A DNA stretch of 64,000 nucleotides from Nectonema munidae (GCA_030549495.1 JAUIRK010000292.1:927001-991000); one strand, 5' to 3'. Positions 13,301-28,300 are shown, counted from the stretch's first letter. Notes: a model not told the origin generated them from the letters alone. Made by a program: numbers and translations.

Positions 13301-16300
13301 TTTAATTGAGTTCGATGAGAATTTTTAATTTGGGTCAAGTAATGAAATGTTCATTTATAACAATAATTAAAATTAATATTTAATGAGCCTATTAAACACA
13401 TTTGGTATTTATGCAATCACTTTTTTAAAGGTCGTGTTTGGACTTAAGGTCTCAGATTTCCACCTCTGAACTAGACCATGACAATCTAATGAATTCCCTC
13501 TCCATATCAAATCTAGGATATTCCTAAAGTGTTCTTTATGAAGCCACATTAAGTAGCTTTTAGCCATAAGTGGAACCTATTCATGGAGCTATCAAGATCA
13601 TCCCTTCTCCTATGAAAGTATAATAAAACTTACATACCTTAGCCCAGTAAACATATTTGGAGGATAAATTGTTAATCTGGTTTAAAAATATCTTTTGACC
13701 TATAGATTACGATTTTGGTTTAAAGGGTAACAGTAAAGCTTTGCTTATGCTAGTCGATTGAATGGTTAGGGCCTAAACCTCGTTATAAACCTTAAGCAAA
13801 GGCACAATTAAATTAATCTTTCATTTTTCTATACTTACAAAGTTTGTATTTTGTCTTGAGATGAAAACATAGTCTTAGTGCGATTTCATTAAATCAAAAG
13901 TAAGCATAAATAAAAGGAAGTTTCTTAGCTTAAGAAATGAACTAGCAAATCGAAATTGAGTCATTAATGTAAAATCGATCTTGATTTTTACTCAAACCTT
14001 AGCATCATGCTGAGAATTTTGTTAAGCTTATGTAGTAACCAGTGAGATCTTTAAATAGATCAAAACTACAATCAATAATTCCAACTCTAAACTAGAAAAG
14101 GCAATGAAATTATGTCCCTATAGATTTAGTATGAATGGAGGAGCATTCTTTCGGTTAAAAATTTGTATGTTAGTTTATTCGAAAGAAACTTGAACGCATA
14201 GAAGCTAAATATCTTATATGTTTTCAAACAAAATGCTCCCTGTTCTTTCTTTAATGGGATATGGGGTCATATCTCAGCTTGTAGAAAACGTTCAATTATT
14301 CTCCTAAACATTTCAAGTAGTATCCACCTTTTAATTCCAATATTTCACAGAAACGTATGGTTTCTAAGAATACTGGTTGATGAAATTCTCATTAACATTT
14401 AAGCGGAGAGTTTTTTTTCTTTTTGATACTTTCGCGTGTCTACGCTTTCTAATTAACATTCAATGAAAATGTTTGTTCATTTTGATATTTGCTATTGTAC
14501 ACAAATGTTATTTTTTTTTCACTTCATTGCTAAAATATATAAAGTGAAAGCAAAATTTTAATTTATCTACATTCATCATATCTTAGAAATCTGACTTACT
14601 CTTTTTACTGCCAAACACAGTTCAATTTAGGTACATTTTAATACACTTTTCTAATGCTAATTCATAAGTTGATATTTTTGATTTATACTCGGTTGTATAT
14701 TTATGTTGTATGACGACTATAACTGGGAAATAATCTTTTTGGAAAATCTTTCTAATTAATTTCATCTAGTTATTCACAATGTTACCTACATTGCACAACA
14801 TAAAATTTATTTTTATTCCATGTATACATATTTTTCCCCAAAATAATTGGTTAACTATAAAATCAGATCATCGCATTATGCTCTCTTCCTAAAAAAGTTC
14901 TATTTTTCTCAAATTTTGAAAGTGATTCTTTTAATTGATAGCATGATATGATGATGCAATTTTATATCATACTTGCCAAAATAAAGAAGAAAAACAAGAG
15001 CTAACACACATAAATAAAATTACATACACGAGCTGTCACAAATCATCTCTCTACACGTAAACATAACAAGGTTTTAAAGATTTTACCGGCACACGTCGAT
15101 GCATCCCAGTAAATACTACCCATTAAAGTAAGACACACATATTTGTACAACTTAGAGCTAACAAATCAACGCTACTTCGTGAACATCTCCACCAAATCCA
15201 TCCCAAAACACACGCCATTCCACGTTGTCCACTCTGCATCTAGCACATACACAACACACACCATCTCTTCAATTGTTCCCACATACACACGACATTAGAA
15301 CCGATTGATTTATGGTCGAATCCTTGCTAAGTAGTAAACTTACTAGCAAAGTGGGGAAACAACTTGGATCTAAAAACGATAAGCCATATGTAGAATCCTA
15401 CACATGAAGCCAACAGTTCCTAAAGGTGTCTGAGTTTACAATTTTTATCACTGCTGCTGCGAAGGTCTAATAAACATTCTACATGTTCCCTGTCTTTCAC
15501 TTTCTTGCAAAGGAAATACTCACTCCGTCCCAAACTTTTATTTGACTGATATATTACGTTAATAATGAGATAGCCTAATCTGGAGACCAACAACTGCTGC
15601 TTTTTAATCTACTTCATTATACGACGTACATCTTTTTCTTTACCTTTAGGTTGCAATGTGATCCCCTAATCAATAAGTTCGCTCTTCCTCTGATATCTGC
15701 CATTAAAGACGCTTCATATTATGGCTTTTTCCCATCTTCTCCTAATTTGCCTTGGGACTCAAATTTCATGTTTAAGGCCTTCAATTTTTTGGATCAAGAA
15801 ATTCTCTTGCCAGACCGCATACTTAATTCTAGCCAGTCATACAGTTTTGTTGTTAATTCCCTGTTAAAAGTTATGTCTAAAGGATGTCTTAGCAATGTTA
15901 ACTCATTTTCATATTTAGAAGTTCAAGTAAATTTTTTTTAGCTTTTTTTTTCTTCACCTTATAATTTTGTAGAGCGCGGTATTAGCTCTAACATCTTAAT
16001 TCCCTTTTTATAGCAGTTTATGAATTTCATCTTTGAATCATTAAATACTATTTTTCAAGAGTTGTCTCATCTTAAATTGTGTTCATTTTTTATTATGATC
16101 GTTTCCAATTTAATCCATTCAGACAAGTGAGGAGATATTTAACGCTTAACTTTTCCTAAAATACATTTCCCATTTAACTTTGGTTATACCGTATATCGAG
16201 ATTACTAGCATTTCGTGTATGTAAGAGACACTTTTCCTGTCAAAATTTTTTTTCAGCTGTTCTTTTAATTTGTTGTTGCGACATCCTAACTTGCACTTGT

Positions 16301-19300
16301 TACCATAGCGGTAGATTATTTTCTTAAAATGTATTTTGAATTTAAAGACTTCCTTTTTTCGAGAAGAATAGATTGGCCCAAACTCCTAAATATATAAAGT
16401 GAATCTTGATGCAAAGTTACGTTGTGTGAGCATCATCGTTAATACACATTTCAATAGGATAGAAATGCATTTTCATAACTGATGTCGTTCCAATTTGTTC
16501 AAGCCTAGATATCAGTAAGAACTATTTAATTTAAAATAGGACGAAAAGGCACAATTGCGCGGCTTGTATCTAAAACTATGAGGAAAGTAGGCTTGATGCG
16601 TGATCGAACCTAAGACCTTGAGTAATCGAATCCAGCATCTAACCAACATTACTCACGCCCCTGTTGTATTTAAAATTGAATACGTGATTAACTATTTTTT
16701 GAAAACATATAAAGTATTTGGAATCTTAAAGCTTTATTGAATGTTTTGTTGATTTAGTCTAATATCAATATTATTTAGTTGTCTAAGTATATTTGCATAT
16801 AACTCTATAACGACAACTATACAAGTTTCTACTCAACAGGATGGCTTATGAATTCTTTTTAATGAAACTTATATTAAAAACTTAAACTTATGAATTCTTA
16901 TGAAACTTTTTTTAACTTGAAAACCCCGTAGTGTTTTCCGATGAATAATTTTGTTAGAAGCTAAAAAATGCCAATTTTTTTCGTAAAATGTTCAAAAAAG
17001 CTGGTGCGCACGGGTAAAAAACTAATTAAATAGTAGGGTCACTAACAAATAACTAAAGGTACACAAAAATATTAACAAAAATTCGAATTTATTGATTCAA
17101 AACTATATTAAAAACGTATGAAAAGCTAAAAAGCATTAGTAGCTAAAAATTTGGATGTTAGATATTTATCAGAGCGTGAGTTTTTCACTATTTCTTTCAT
17201 TTTTTAACCCCACGTTCGGCAAAGATGTTTGTTCTAGGAATGTCAATTAATGAATTTTCATAACTGAAAAATTCCAGGAAAGTGGATATGGCCTTCGTAC
17301 AATTTTGTTCAACTATAGCTTGTTTTAGTTTACCATACGTCAAAACTTCACATTTTTGGTCAGAAAACCAAAAGTCACAACAAGAAAATGAAATAAAACA
17401 ACAAATTTTTTCGAGCTCTTCTCTTTTTTCAGGGAGTTAAAAATAAGCCAATAAGGCATACAAGCCTCGTGGATTCCATCTGGCGTTGTGGAGAGATGGC
17501 AGTTTTTCCAGCTTATTTTGGGCCATTTGCCAGTTTCTTTATGGAACTTGAATGCCTCGCAGAGTTCGAACAAAAACTTGAAATCATCCCTCCAGCCAGT
17601 ATTTTTGGAAGTTCCATAATTTTGAACTATTATATCAATGAAGAAATAATTCAAGTGAGGACCTTTGGTCGAACCGCCAAAGCTTGAATCCATGATATCT
17701 CTCAAAACCAAGTCCAATACATGGTGTTGACATGGAATAAATTGTTGCTTGTCGTATCCCTTCTCGTTCATCATTCTCTGAAACCTAATAACAATCCGAT
17801 TTTCACGACCGGTATTCACTGCTGTTGAATCGCATATAATCATTTTAATACTCTGCCAAGCGTCAAAATCATCCATAAGTTTCACCAACTCTTCAAAAAT
17901 AGCTTTAGAAGAACCATTTCTGCAAGTTAGTATTGCAAAATTGATTCTCCTTTGGCTATTTTGAAGACACACCACTTGATACTCTTTCTTTTTAATACTT
18001 TTCCCATCAAAATGTAAACAAAACACTTCGGATTTCAAAACCTCCATAAGCTTTTCTTTAATAACCTTTTTCCACACCCCAACCTGACTCGGACTTTCAA
18101 TATCAATTCCATCAAGTTTCAGAGAACTAAATACAACTGAAGCCTTTCTGGTAGACAAACAATGCGGTGTTACACGCTTAGAGGCGGATTTCGTTGAGTT
18201 ATACTTTTTCTTTGTTTCATTCTTTTCATCCGGGACAAATTCATCATAATTTTCAATTTCAGTGAGACTAGAACTTTCAGAACCAGAGTTTGATTCAGCC
18301 GGAACACACGAAGATGTCGATTCAGTATAAGACAATCTCGAAACTTTAACGCGCTTCGAAGGATGTATTGATGTGATGCTTGCCTCAGATCTTGTTGAAT
18401 AACCTACTCTACCCGCTGTTGCAATCAGGGTGTGATAAAGGGCTTTATCCTCTGAACTCAGCCAAAAACCGTCAGCTTTAGTCATATCAAACAAACTTTT
18501 CATCTCCTCCTCCAATTTTTCAGTCTTTCTTTTCATGTACTTTTCATACAAATCAATAACTTTTCCAACTTTCAACACCACTTGCTGATTCGAAATTTTT
18601 GGAAAGTTCAACTCATTCCATAGTTGACTTAATTCTGCTAAAATTTTGATCCTTGCTTTCTTACTCTTCTGGCTTAAAAAAACCTTCCAATGATTTGTTT
18701 ATTGGTTGGAATTTTACAGAAACCAGATAAACATGTAGTTACAAGAGGAATTTCTGGCCTTCTCTTGACACAATTTTTATTACTCATTTAATTGAAATAA
18801 ATTGTTTTATTAATCTCAAAAAAACCTTCAAATTTTATGAAAAAGATTAAAAATATGATTATGAAGAGAAAAAAAACATTGCGTGAAAGAAAAAAAGACA
18901 AAAACGAATGAATCAATATAATTAAATAAGAGAAGTAATGAATGAATATTCAAACAGCGATGCGCGCCACCTTTTTAGCACCAAAATGATCAAAAATGAT
19001 ATTTTTGTGAACCAAATGGAAAGTTTCATAATATTGTGTGACAGGGTTTTTTATTTAGAAAAAAAAGTCAAAAAGTTATATCCCTAGTGTTTACGCTTAA
19101 TTAACTACTTTGCCATTATTTCCATTTTTTCTCTTGCCGTGCAAAGTTTCCTTGTTTTTCCAAACATTTTAACCTATATATTTCTTTTTAAAAGTTCTTT
19201 ACATACATATGCTTATATATTTAATTGTTTGGCTGCTTATTTATACGTATTCAATAAAATTTTTGCTTAAACTCCACATTCTTACCTGATGATGTATATG

Positions 19301-22300
19301 ATTTAAAAATAAATCGATGATTATGAAAAATTCACAATCTTTCTTTTTTTTCAGAAAATAGCACAAATTTGTTGTCAATTTGTGTCTTTGGGCTTTCTGC
19401 ATGAAGGTTCAGAGTTTTTTCTCGGTGCTTTTAAAGCTCTTTGTTGTTCGCACGTGTGTGGCTTTGTGGATTTGGTGTCCAACTTCAACGTGAGAGTCGA
19501 TTTGAGTGCAATCCTTCCATTGGCTTCCTTTTGCGTTTCTTTTATCGTGAAAGATTTATTTTCTCTTGAGGATTTTGTCAAGGTAACATAAAACTGATCA
19601 CTTGTCCTACTTTTCATTGCCTATGCGATATACGGATTCCGTTTTACTTAACTACTTACAAAATAATAATTTTAACTCATCTAAATGAACATTATTCAGA
19701 ATTAAAAACTAAAAAATGAATGAAATTTTCGAAAACATTAAAATATATAAATCATTAAAGTTTAGAGCATTCAGAAAGTAAAAGAAAAAATTATCAATTT
19801 TTTTTATCATTGCTTCACATCGAATTCTTTGCGTGACTGAAAAATAGTCACAAAGAGATAATGTACATCATTGGATCAGCTAATTTACTTCAAGGTAAGT
19901 TAAATCTGACTTTCAGTTAAACCATTTGGTCTCACCTCCATCCTTGGATGTATGAGACGATTTTTTGATTTTAACGTATTGCTTAATGTTGTCCGGATTT
20001 TTGAGAGCAAATCTTTTGAGCTAGGATCTTATCATATAAATGATTGTCCTGAGGTTAGGAGCAATAAAAAACTTTGATGCACTGTAATGTTCGACTTATT
20101 CCGCTTCCACATGCCAGATTTGTATATGCTTTTTGTAATAGTAAGCATTTAAAACGCGTACATTTGGTATAGAGAGTCAACGTTAGCGAGCTGCAAAGAT
20201 AAAATATTTGTATGCGTAGTGTAAAAGTAAAGTGGTTCAAAGTATCTATCATTGTCTCGCTTGTATATTGTAATGTTGATTAAATTGCTTCAGCACGCAG
20301 CACTTCCTTCCCTCTTGTCTGCAGCATGTCCTTCTCCAGGTTCGGAAATAGAATCGAAATCTGCGGCTCGTCTCACGTGCCATCTCCTCTTTTTCCTCTT
20401 TAAATCTCCCGAAATCAGCCACATTCACTCCCTACACTCTTTGAAAGAGAACTCCAGTGGTGTTAATGCGTGTGAGGAAGAAAAATTCCTCCTTCTTAAG
20501 ATTTTGAAGCAAGGAAGCCTTAAAATGAGTAAGCACGATGAACGCATTCTTTCTTCTTACCAACAGAACATTTCGATTGGCGCTCTTCTGGCGGTTTTCA
20601 AGGCCTTGATTATGCTAGGTATTTTCTTTTTACCATACTTGTAACGCTTGTCATATCTACCATTTCTTACCGAATTAATTCCACGTTTTAATTGCGACTT
20701 TCAATGTGTATCTAAAACAAAGCGTTTGTAATCTTTTATTTAGCCCAATTAATCGCATGTTATTAAAATTTGGGTTTCCTAAAATAAACAAGCATTTATT
20801 TTTTGATTAATGGTTCGCAAGAATTCTAACTAAGAGATTAGTTATCCGTGAGATAGCAAAATTTAGCGACTTCTGGTCCATTCTAGATGCTTGGTTTTGA
20901 ATGCCGCATCAAACAGTCTCTGCTCATACTTGTTGTTATGTTGTTAGTCTCCATCGAACTTTCATCTGGACATCGATACTTCTCTGGTGTTCCCTCCTGG
21001 TCGCCAGACCGTCCCCTTACTTTGCCACAGAATGCTAACTGCAGTTGGGGTAATCCATTTATGCCCACTGCACCATGTATGGGAGCATAAAAGAAACCTC
21101 ATTTAAAAGTAATTGAACAGTTGTAAAACTGGATATATATTTTTAAAAATGTATACATAGATTTTCTACAAATTACAATCATTTTTTTTATTTATATACA
21201 CTTTTTTCTTAAAAATAAACCAAAATTTCATAGTAAAAAAGGTTAATGTTTTTATATTTTTTAAAATTAAGAATGATTAAATACAATATTTAATGAAGTT
21301 ACGGGATTTTGTAATTTTTATAGTTTTATAACTCACCCTTGTAGCAGTTAGAGAGGAGCTTTAAATTCAAAAAATAATTTTCAAATTATTTTTTAATTTT
21401 TTTTGAATATTTTACTAGTCTATAATTTTATATATAAACTAAAATTATTTTTAAATAAATTATTTTGGTTATTATATATCTTCTGAACATATTAGTTGAT
21501 TATATTTAAAAGCCTCATCAGATTTTTGAATAAACTTTGGATCACATATTACTTAAAATTTTGAAGATTTAGAAGAGGCATATTTAAAAATTGGAAAAGG
21601 TTTTGATAACAATGATTCAGAACAAGAAAATTCTTTAGAAAAAGAAGTTCATATACCTGAAGATCTAGAAAAAAAATAAAATTGAATTAAACAGTATAAC
21701 AAAAACTGGTTAACAAGTAAAATCACGCAAAGATAACTTTTATGTAGAAAAAGAAAACGGTGTTTGAACCAAATTTTGATTCTGTTCAACTACCTGTTTC
21801 ATATTTTGTAAGCAATGTATCTCCTACATCTTTGTTTGAAATCTTTTTTGACGACGAAGTAGTAAACTTTATATTTGAAATGACGAATCTTTATGCTAAA
21901 AGAGACAAAGGAAACCATAATTTTGAAACAAGTTCTGATGAAATCCGTTTATTTATTGCACTTTACTTTTAACTGGATACAACCAACTACCTCGCCCTAG
22001 ACCAGAGGTGGGGAACCTTTTTGTGCATGAAGGCCAACTTACAATTCATCGTCCCTCATAGAGGCCGCACTGAACAATTTTATTTTATACAAGTATTAAT
22101 TAATAATATTTTTATAAAAAAAAGACAGACGTATAAACATCGAGAATATGAAGTTTTCAAATATTTAATTTAGGTAAGTAGGTCCTTTTTATACAAATTA
22201 ATGACTTCTTTGAGTTTGATTCTTTTGAGAAAGCATTTTGATATCAGGCTCTAACATAGTGGTTCTTAGTTTTAATTGGTCCTCCAAATGCTCACCTGTC

Positions 22301-25300
22301 AACTGCGTTCTCAGCGAATTCTTTATTTGCGTCAAGTACGAGAATGTGGATTCACAACAGTATGTTGTAGAAAGCAGGAAATCAGTCGTAGTGCGTGTCA
22401 TTGAAGACGAGGATATTCTACCGCCTTTTTCCAATTTTCAATAGGATCTTCCCTGTTGTCAAAAAGAGATTGATCCGTATTCTTCATTTTTACTTATTAC
22501 CTTCGTAAACTGGGTAATGTGTTCTTCTAAAAGTTTTGATTTTAAAAAGCTACATCTCTGTAAAAATTTGGATCTGATAATTCACAGTGTTTGTCACTTT
22601 CTTTGAAAAAGTCAATTATTTGCCTTCGTAAAGACAAACTTTTGACCAATACTTTCCCTTGTGACAACCAGCGTACTTTTGAGTGATAAGGCAAATCTAC
22701 ACTAATTACTTCGTCATCCATCATCAGCATGTTTCGAAATTGACGATGCTTCGTTGCATTTGCTCGAATATAGTTAACAATACTTATAACCTTTTGCAAA
22801 GTATCATTTAAAATGACAGATTTTGCACAGAGATTTTGTTGATGTAAAATACAATGAAAAGAAATAAGTTCATTTGGATCTTTGGTTTCTCTTTTAAGAT
22901 GCGCAATAAATCCTTCATTCTTAATACAATACTTGTGTTGAATTTGTGGAATCTTTCGATTCATCCAAGGCTACTGAGTAATACACATTTTCCTTTTGGA
23001 TTACATTTTTGAGTTGCTCTGTTACATTATAAGCCAATTCATACTGTCGATCTGTATTAATTCTTCTTTTAAGAGGCACCTCTTTATATTTGTTAACTTT
23101 ATTTGGATCTACACATCTTACTACTTTTAAAATACATTTCTTCATGAGTTCTGCATCGGTGAATTGTTTACCCTTTTTTCCAAGCAAATATGCAATTTTA
23201 TAGCTGGGTTCTGTCGCAACATTCCCTTCATGTAACATAGAATGGAACTATTGTCTTTGCTTTTGCTTTCCATCTTTAAGTTTCTTCAGTGCTAGCTTTC
23301 CAGACTCATCCTCTAATTTGGCATATTTATTGTCTTTATGTAGAGCGTAATTTTGCTGTCATTGAATTTCTTAACCCTTACAAGTGTGGTATCACACAGC
23401 AAGCAAGACATTTTGCCGCCACTATTCACAAAAAAATATTGCAGTACCATTCTTCATTAAAGATCCTATTTTCTTCTTTCAAATTCGTTGTCACTGTTAC
23501 AAAAAATTATCATAAATTAAAGACAATCTATTTTGTGTCCTCATATGAGGACATTGGGAGAATACCGGTTAAGTTAAAATTCATTGGGTTCAGAGAAAAA
23601 TGCTTCCAATTTCTGGGAATGACATCACCGAACACAATTAATATTCCTTTCGTCTATGTGTGTGGTGTATATTATAAGTTTCATGTGTATAATGATTTCA
23701 GACTTAAAAACGATTCAAGGTTTTTATAAAAAATAATATTTATATCAAAGGCTGCACTTGATGGCCCGGAAGGCCGCATAGGCCGCAGTTTCCCCACCCC
23801 TGCCCTAGACTATACTGGGAAAATTCATGTGATGTTTTAAACACAGCTGTTAGCGAAGCAATTCCAAGAAATCATTTTCAAGAATTGTTATCTTTTTACA
23901 TCTTTGTAGCAATATGAACTTGCAAAAAAGTGGCAAAATGACAAAAGTTTGACTATTTTACAACCTTATTGCAAAAAGTTGTTTTGAAAATTGTCCAAAT
24001 TCTGTTGATTTATCAGTTGACGAATTACGCTTGCCATACTACGGTAGAAATAGTTCTGAGCAACGAATTCAAAATAAGCCAGTTCGATCAGTCTATAAAA
24101 TGTGGGTTTTAGCAGAGCGACTTGGTTATGTAATTAATTTTGATCCTTATCAAGGTTCTAAAAATGGTTTGAAGCTTAGAGCAAGCGAAAAAAGTTGGGG
24201 CCTTGGAGAAACAGTTATTTAAACTAATGCAAAAAAATTTTGCTTTCAGAGTTTTTATGGACAATTTTTTTTACATCTTTTCGTCTTTTAGAATTGTTAT
24301 CTCTAAATAAGATTAAATCTTCTGGTACAGTTCGAGAAAATCGACTTGGCAACTGCTCTATGTCAAAAAAAGAAGCAAATTGATCAATTTAAGGGAGGAG
24401 AATTTGATTATAGAATAAAAAAATAATAGTCTTGTAATAGTGGGATGGAAAGACAATAAAGCAGTATTTTTATCATCAGTACAAAGATGGAACAACGAAG
24501 CACAAGCAAGAATAAGTGTCAAACAGCCTTTTCTCATTGATCAATACAATAAAGGGTGTTGATCGTGCAGATCAAAATATTGCTTCTTATAGAATAGCTA
24601 TTAAAAAGAAAAAATTTCAATTTGTTTATTTGAAAAAATATGATGTTACTCGTATTCAAACTGATCGTCCTAAGGGAAAAATAATGGCAGCAATAAAGCG
24701 AGTTAGTTCTGAAATTAGATTTGATAGAAAGGATCATTAACAAGGTTCTTTAGAAAAGCAAAAACGATGTGGTCTATATAAAAAAACAGAAGAAAAATAT
24801 GGTATTGGTGGGGCATGGTACACGATGAAGCTAAAATAAAGTTTTTGTTTTTTTCATTTTGAATAAATTATTATGAATTTATTTTTTACTTATACCCATT
24901 TGTACCTAATGCACCCTATATCGGAATATTAGGTTTTTGGCAAAAAAAACTTACAAAAATTAAAATAAAAAATCAAAAACTTTTATTTTATTTGAAGGAG
25001 AAGAAAGCTGAAAAAGCAGAAATAATTGGTAAACAAAAATTTGGGTTTTAGAGGCCTAATCCATAGATTTATTGGTGTGAGGGGTATGTAATTCAGGGCA
25101 TTCGAAGAGGTGCTTAGTGTTGTAACAGGGCAAACATTTTTTGACCTAAAAATCGTATTTTTGACTTTAAAATCAAAATTTTTTACTTTTTGGACCCAAA
25201 GAAAAATGTGAAGTTTTTTCAATTAAAAAGACTCATTTCTTTGATTATATTGGGTTAATAGAAATAATTAAAAAAAATTGTGTAAAATAACTAAATTTAT

Positions 25301-28300
25301 CAAAAAATATAAATATTTTATTTAAGGTGATTTTAAACATAATTAGAATTATTCAACTTGTTTCGCCTAAAACTAATCCTTTTCTGGAAGGAAAACAGTA
25401 AACAAAAAATCAATTTTTTAGGTAAAGAAAGGATTAAAAAGAAATTTATGATGAAAATTACATCATTTAAATATTAAAAATTAAAAAGTAAAGTGTGAAT
25501 TCAAAGTATGAATGATAATTACTAATTAAATAGGAAATAATTATTGAAAATGTTTTAATTTTGGGTTTTCTAAAAAGAGTTTTGCACAAAATAAAATTTT
25601 AACTTTAACTAGTTTTAAATTGTTTTGCAGTGATTTTGGTTCTTTTTAAAAAAAATGACTTTTTGACTTTATTTGTTCCTCCTGGTTGTAAGTGTATATA
25701 TGTGGCATAAAGGACATATGTGTCGCTATGGTGGATAGAAGGGCTAATTTTGCGCAGAAGTGGGGATTTATTAGTCCTCAGTTTTGCGAGTGCGTGACTA
25801 GTCCACGTTTGTATTTTATTCTATATGTGGAGGAGGGGGGGGATTGTTGATTATTTTGTTTCGGTTTAATGTTATTATGTTTTTTCATAGTTTGAGAAAA
25901 GCAGTGTAATGTACATTCTAAATGAAAACACTCGCGGTATCTTTACATTCAAGTCATCGTGAGAAAGGTGGATTAAATATTCATTTTACGCAGATTTATC
26001 TCAACTTTCTTGATAGATTTTTTAAATTATTTTGTAATTTTTAGTTATATTTTTTATAATAATATTTTTTACCAAACTTTTCAATTGTTTTTGTTTTTTT
26101 CTAAAATTCTTGCCATCTAAATAATGTATTAATATAAGCCTAGATATAAACTGTTATTTGTTTATTTATATGTAAAAGAATATTATGCATAACTGTATGA
26201 TATTTTTTCGTTACTTTATCTTTAAATCTTTTTTTTCCAAAAATGTGAGAAAAATGTTACATGATAAATATGATTTTTCTGCTAAATTTCTAATTAAGCC
26301 ACTACCAGCTAACCATATATTTTATTAAGTAAGATTCTAAACACATCAGAATAAATTTACATAAAACAAAAAATATTTATTCAAAATTTGAAAAAATATC
26401 TCACATCTACATATTTGCGCTATATATATGATAAAAGATTATATTCATTTTAAATGCGATGATGTTCCTATTTTCTAACTCGAAAGCATTTAAGGTGTAG
26501 CTTTCTGGAATCTTTCTCAAAAAGTTCTTTTCTTGTTTAGAAATTTTTTATTTTTGTGCGTACATAGGGAATACTTTTTTAAGCGAGTACTGCTATAAAG
26601 CACATTGATTCAAAGTTAAAAGCAAACAATGAAGAGCTCAGCATAGAAAATTTACTTTCAGTTATTTCTCAGAAAATACGCCAAGTTGATGAATCGCGTC
26701 AGTAAGTCCTTGCCTCTTTATTTTCATCACAAGATGATGTAAACCTTTGTTTAGATTGAACTTTTTAGCATATTACGTCTTGTTGGAACTAATTGATCAA
26801 AATTGGGTGAGAGAGTTGTTTCTGAAAGATCCTGAAGAATTATGTACAGATCAGCTGCTCTTGGATCCATTACTCTCTCATAGACAGGTTTTTCAAATCA
26901 TTGACTCCACAATAATTTAAATATTTTCTTTTCCATATTTATAAAAGCGAGCTATTAATTAAGAATGCCAGCTTATTGATGATTTTATTTTAAATAAAAA
27001 TTAAGCGTACAAACTCGCTACTGAAATAGGCCTAAACGGTCTTCGTATATTTCAGCTGGTGCAAAAATTATATTTTAAAGTTTGAAATTTGTTTTGAGTG
27101 TGGACTTTTTTAAGAAAAATTATTTTTCTTAATTTGTCTTTCTACGAATTACCCCTCCTTCTCGATGTGCGCTCTTGCTCTAAAGAATATTTAAGATTTT
27201 CTTTAACTATTTAATACATCACTGAAGATAGGGGTAAATTAAATTTCCCCAGATTGCTCCACCGAAAACTAGCAAATGTAGCGATCCTTTATAATACGGT
27301 CCATTATAACACTGAAATATCTTGCCTCCCATTTTTTAGTATTTTCTAAAACGTAAATTTAAATGCGCAAAAGATTGCATGATTTAAAAAATTTTTTTTA
27401 AATTTTTTAATAAACTTATTTCTTATATAAATTTGGGTACTTATACGAAGGATAAAATTAAACCAGGTAAAATACGCACAACTAATTCATAACGTGGACC
27501 ATTTATAACATGGGTTTGTGATTTGGACCCTACTTACCACATTATAAAGAATCTATGGTATTCAAATGTATTTTTTAAAGTAAAATTTCTGGTTTTCGTG
27601 AAGTACCCTGTATTGTGGAAGTGTATTTTAATGTTTCCCTGTCTTCGACTTAAGAAGTACAAGAAATATATTCTAACGCAAAAGAAGTAATCTGAAGACG
27701 TTGACTTTGAGTATAATGCCTTCATTTCCCTTTATTTCTAGGCTTCAAAACTGGTTCAATTAATATCCTACCCCGAAGGAATACCTGAAAGTCCTATAAT
27801 GGAAGACACAGAGCTGAAATTAACGATTGCTCGAATATTCTATAACCTAAATCATCTCAAGTTGCGTATTTCTCGTTTAGAGTTGCACCTGATTATTAGG
27901 CAATGTCGTGAACAAGTATGCTTTAGCTTTTTTCATTTTAAATATATAGTAATTGATATTATATACAAATTGTAGAAAGAGTTTTTCCATACATTATTCA
28001 GTGAGTATGGGCAACTGGCCCAATCCAACCGCTTCAATTTATTTCTTTTTGGATAGGGTTAGAATAGATTACTTATAATATCCTTACGCGGGTTTATATC
28101 CAAGAAGGCAACATTAGTGTCTTTAGCCATTTTGTTATGAATGCATTGAATGTCATTAAAAAATATATTTTCAGAAATTGTTTAAATTGTTTACCCCTAC
28201 CATTTTAAAGAAGGGATAAACGTTACGTGGAATAAAATCAAAACTAAGTTAATTCGAATAAAGTCCATTTTGTTTAAACTTAAATGCAGGAGCCAATCAT

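Larger units (their letters stand above)
22003..23802 (-). mobile_element. hAT transposon (1,800 bp) inserted in the piggyBac, with perfect 8-bp target-site duplication
   Basis: The ends are CAGAGGTGGGGAAC at 22003 and, in reverse complement, CAGGGGTGGGGAAAC at 23802. The 8-bp sequence CCCTAGAC flanks both sides (21995-22002 and 23803-23810), as expected of hAT insertion. Minus-strand coding pieces occur in the normal order: a BED-like N-terminus near 23400 (GKMSCLLCDTTL), YKIAYLLGKKGKQFTDAELM at about 23150, VALDESKDS near 22980, ISFHCILHQQNLC near 22840 and the C-terminal dimerisation block CCESTFSYLTQIKNSLR with LTGEHLEDQLKL near 22300. It resembles the ZBED5/GTF2IRD2-like group. It is shorter than a full transposase and the frames are broken. 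Confidence 0.92.
21545..24840 (+). mobile_element. Decayed piggyBac (PGBD-type) transposon interrupted by a hAT element
   Basis: Plus-strand frames follow a piggyBac transposase: an acidic N-terminus (DLEEAYLKIGKGFDNND, near 21560), a segment at 21760-21972 with SPTSLFEIFFDDEVVNFI, then after the inserted hAT a piece with WENSCDVLNTAVSEAIPRNH, DELRLPYYGRNSSEQ with KPVRSVYKMWVLAERLGY and DPYQG near 24010-24160, and the catalytic-core end YNKGVDRADQNIASYRI near 24545, where GVD holds the third Asp. A short tail near 24770-24838 resembles the C-terminal Cys-rich domain, mostly decayed. The reading frame is broken many times. Terminal repeats were not identified, so the true ends are uncertain. 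Confidence 0.8.

Noticed and set aside
16600-16663. Functional tRNA gene
   Set aside because: The tRNA-like head lacks a consistent cloverleaf and is repeated with the same non-tRNA body at three sites, so it is a SINE.
17469-17687. Plus-strand frame within the hAT-like ORF
   Set aside because: Antisense shadow of the transposase reading frame.
23289-23729. 146-codon plus-strand frame
   Set aside because: Lies inside the hAT at 22003-23802, opposite its N-terminal coding remnants.
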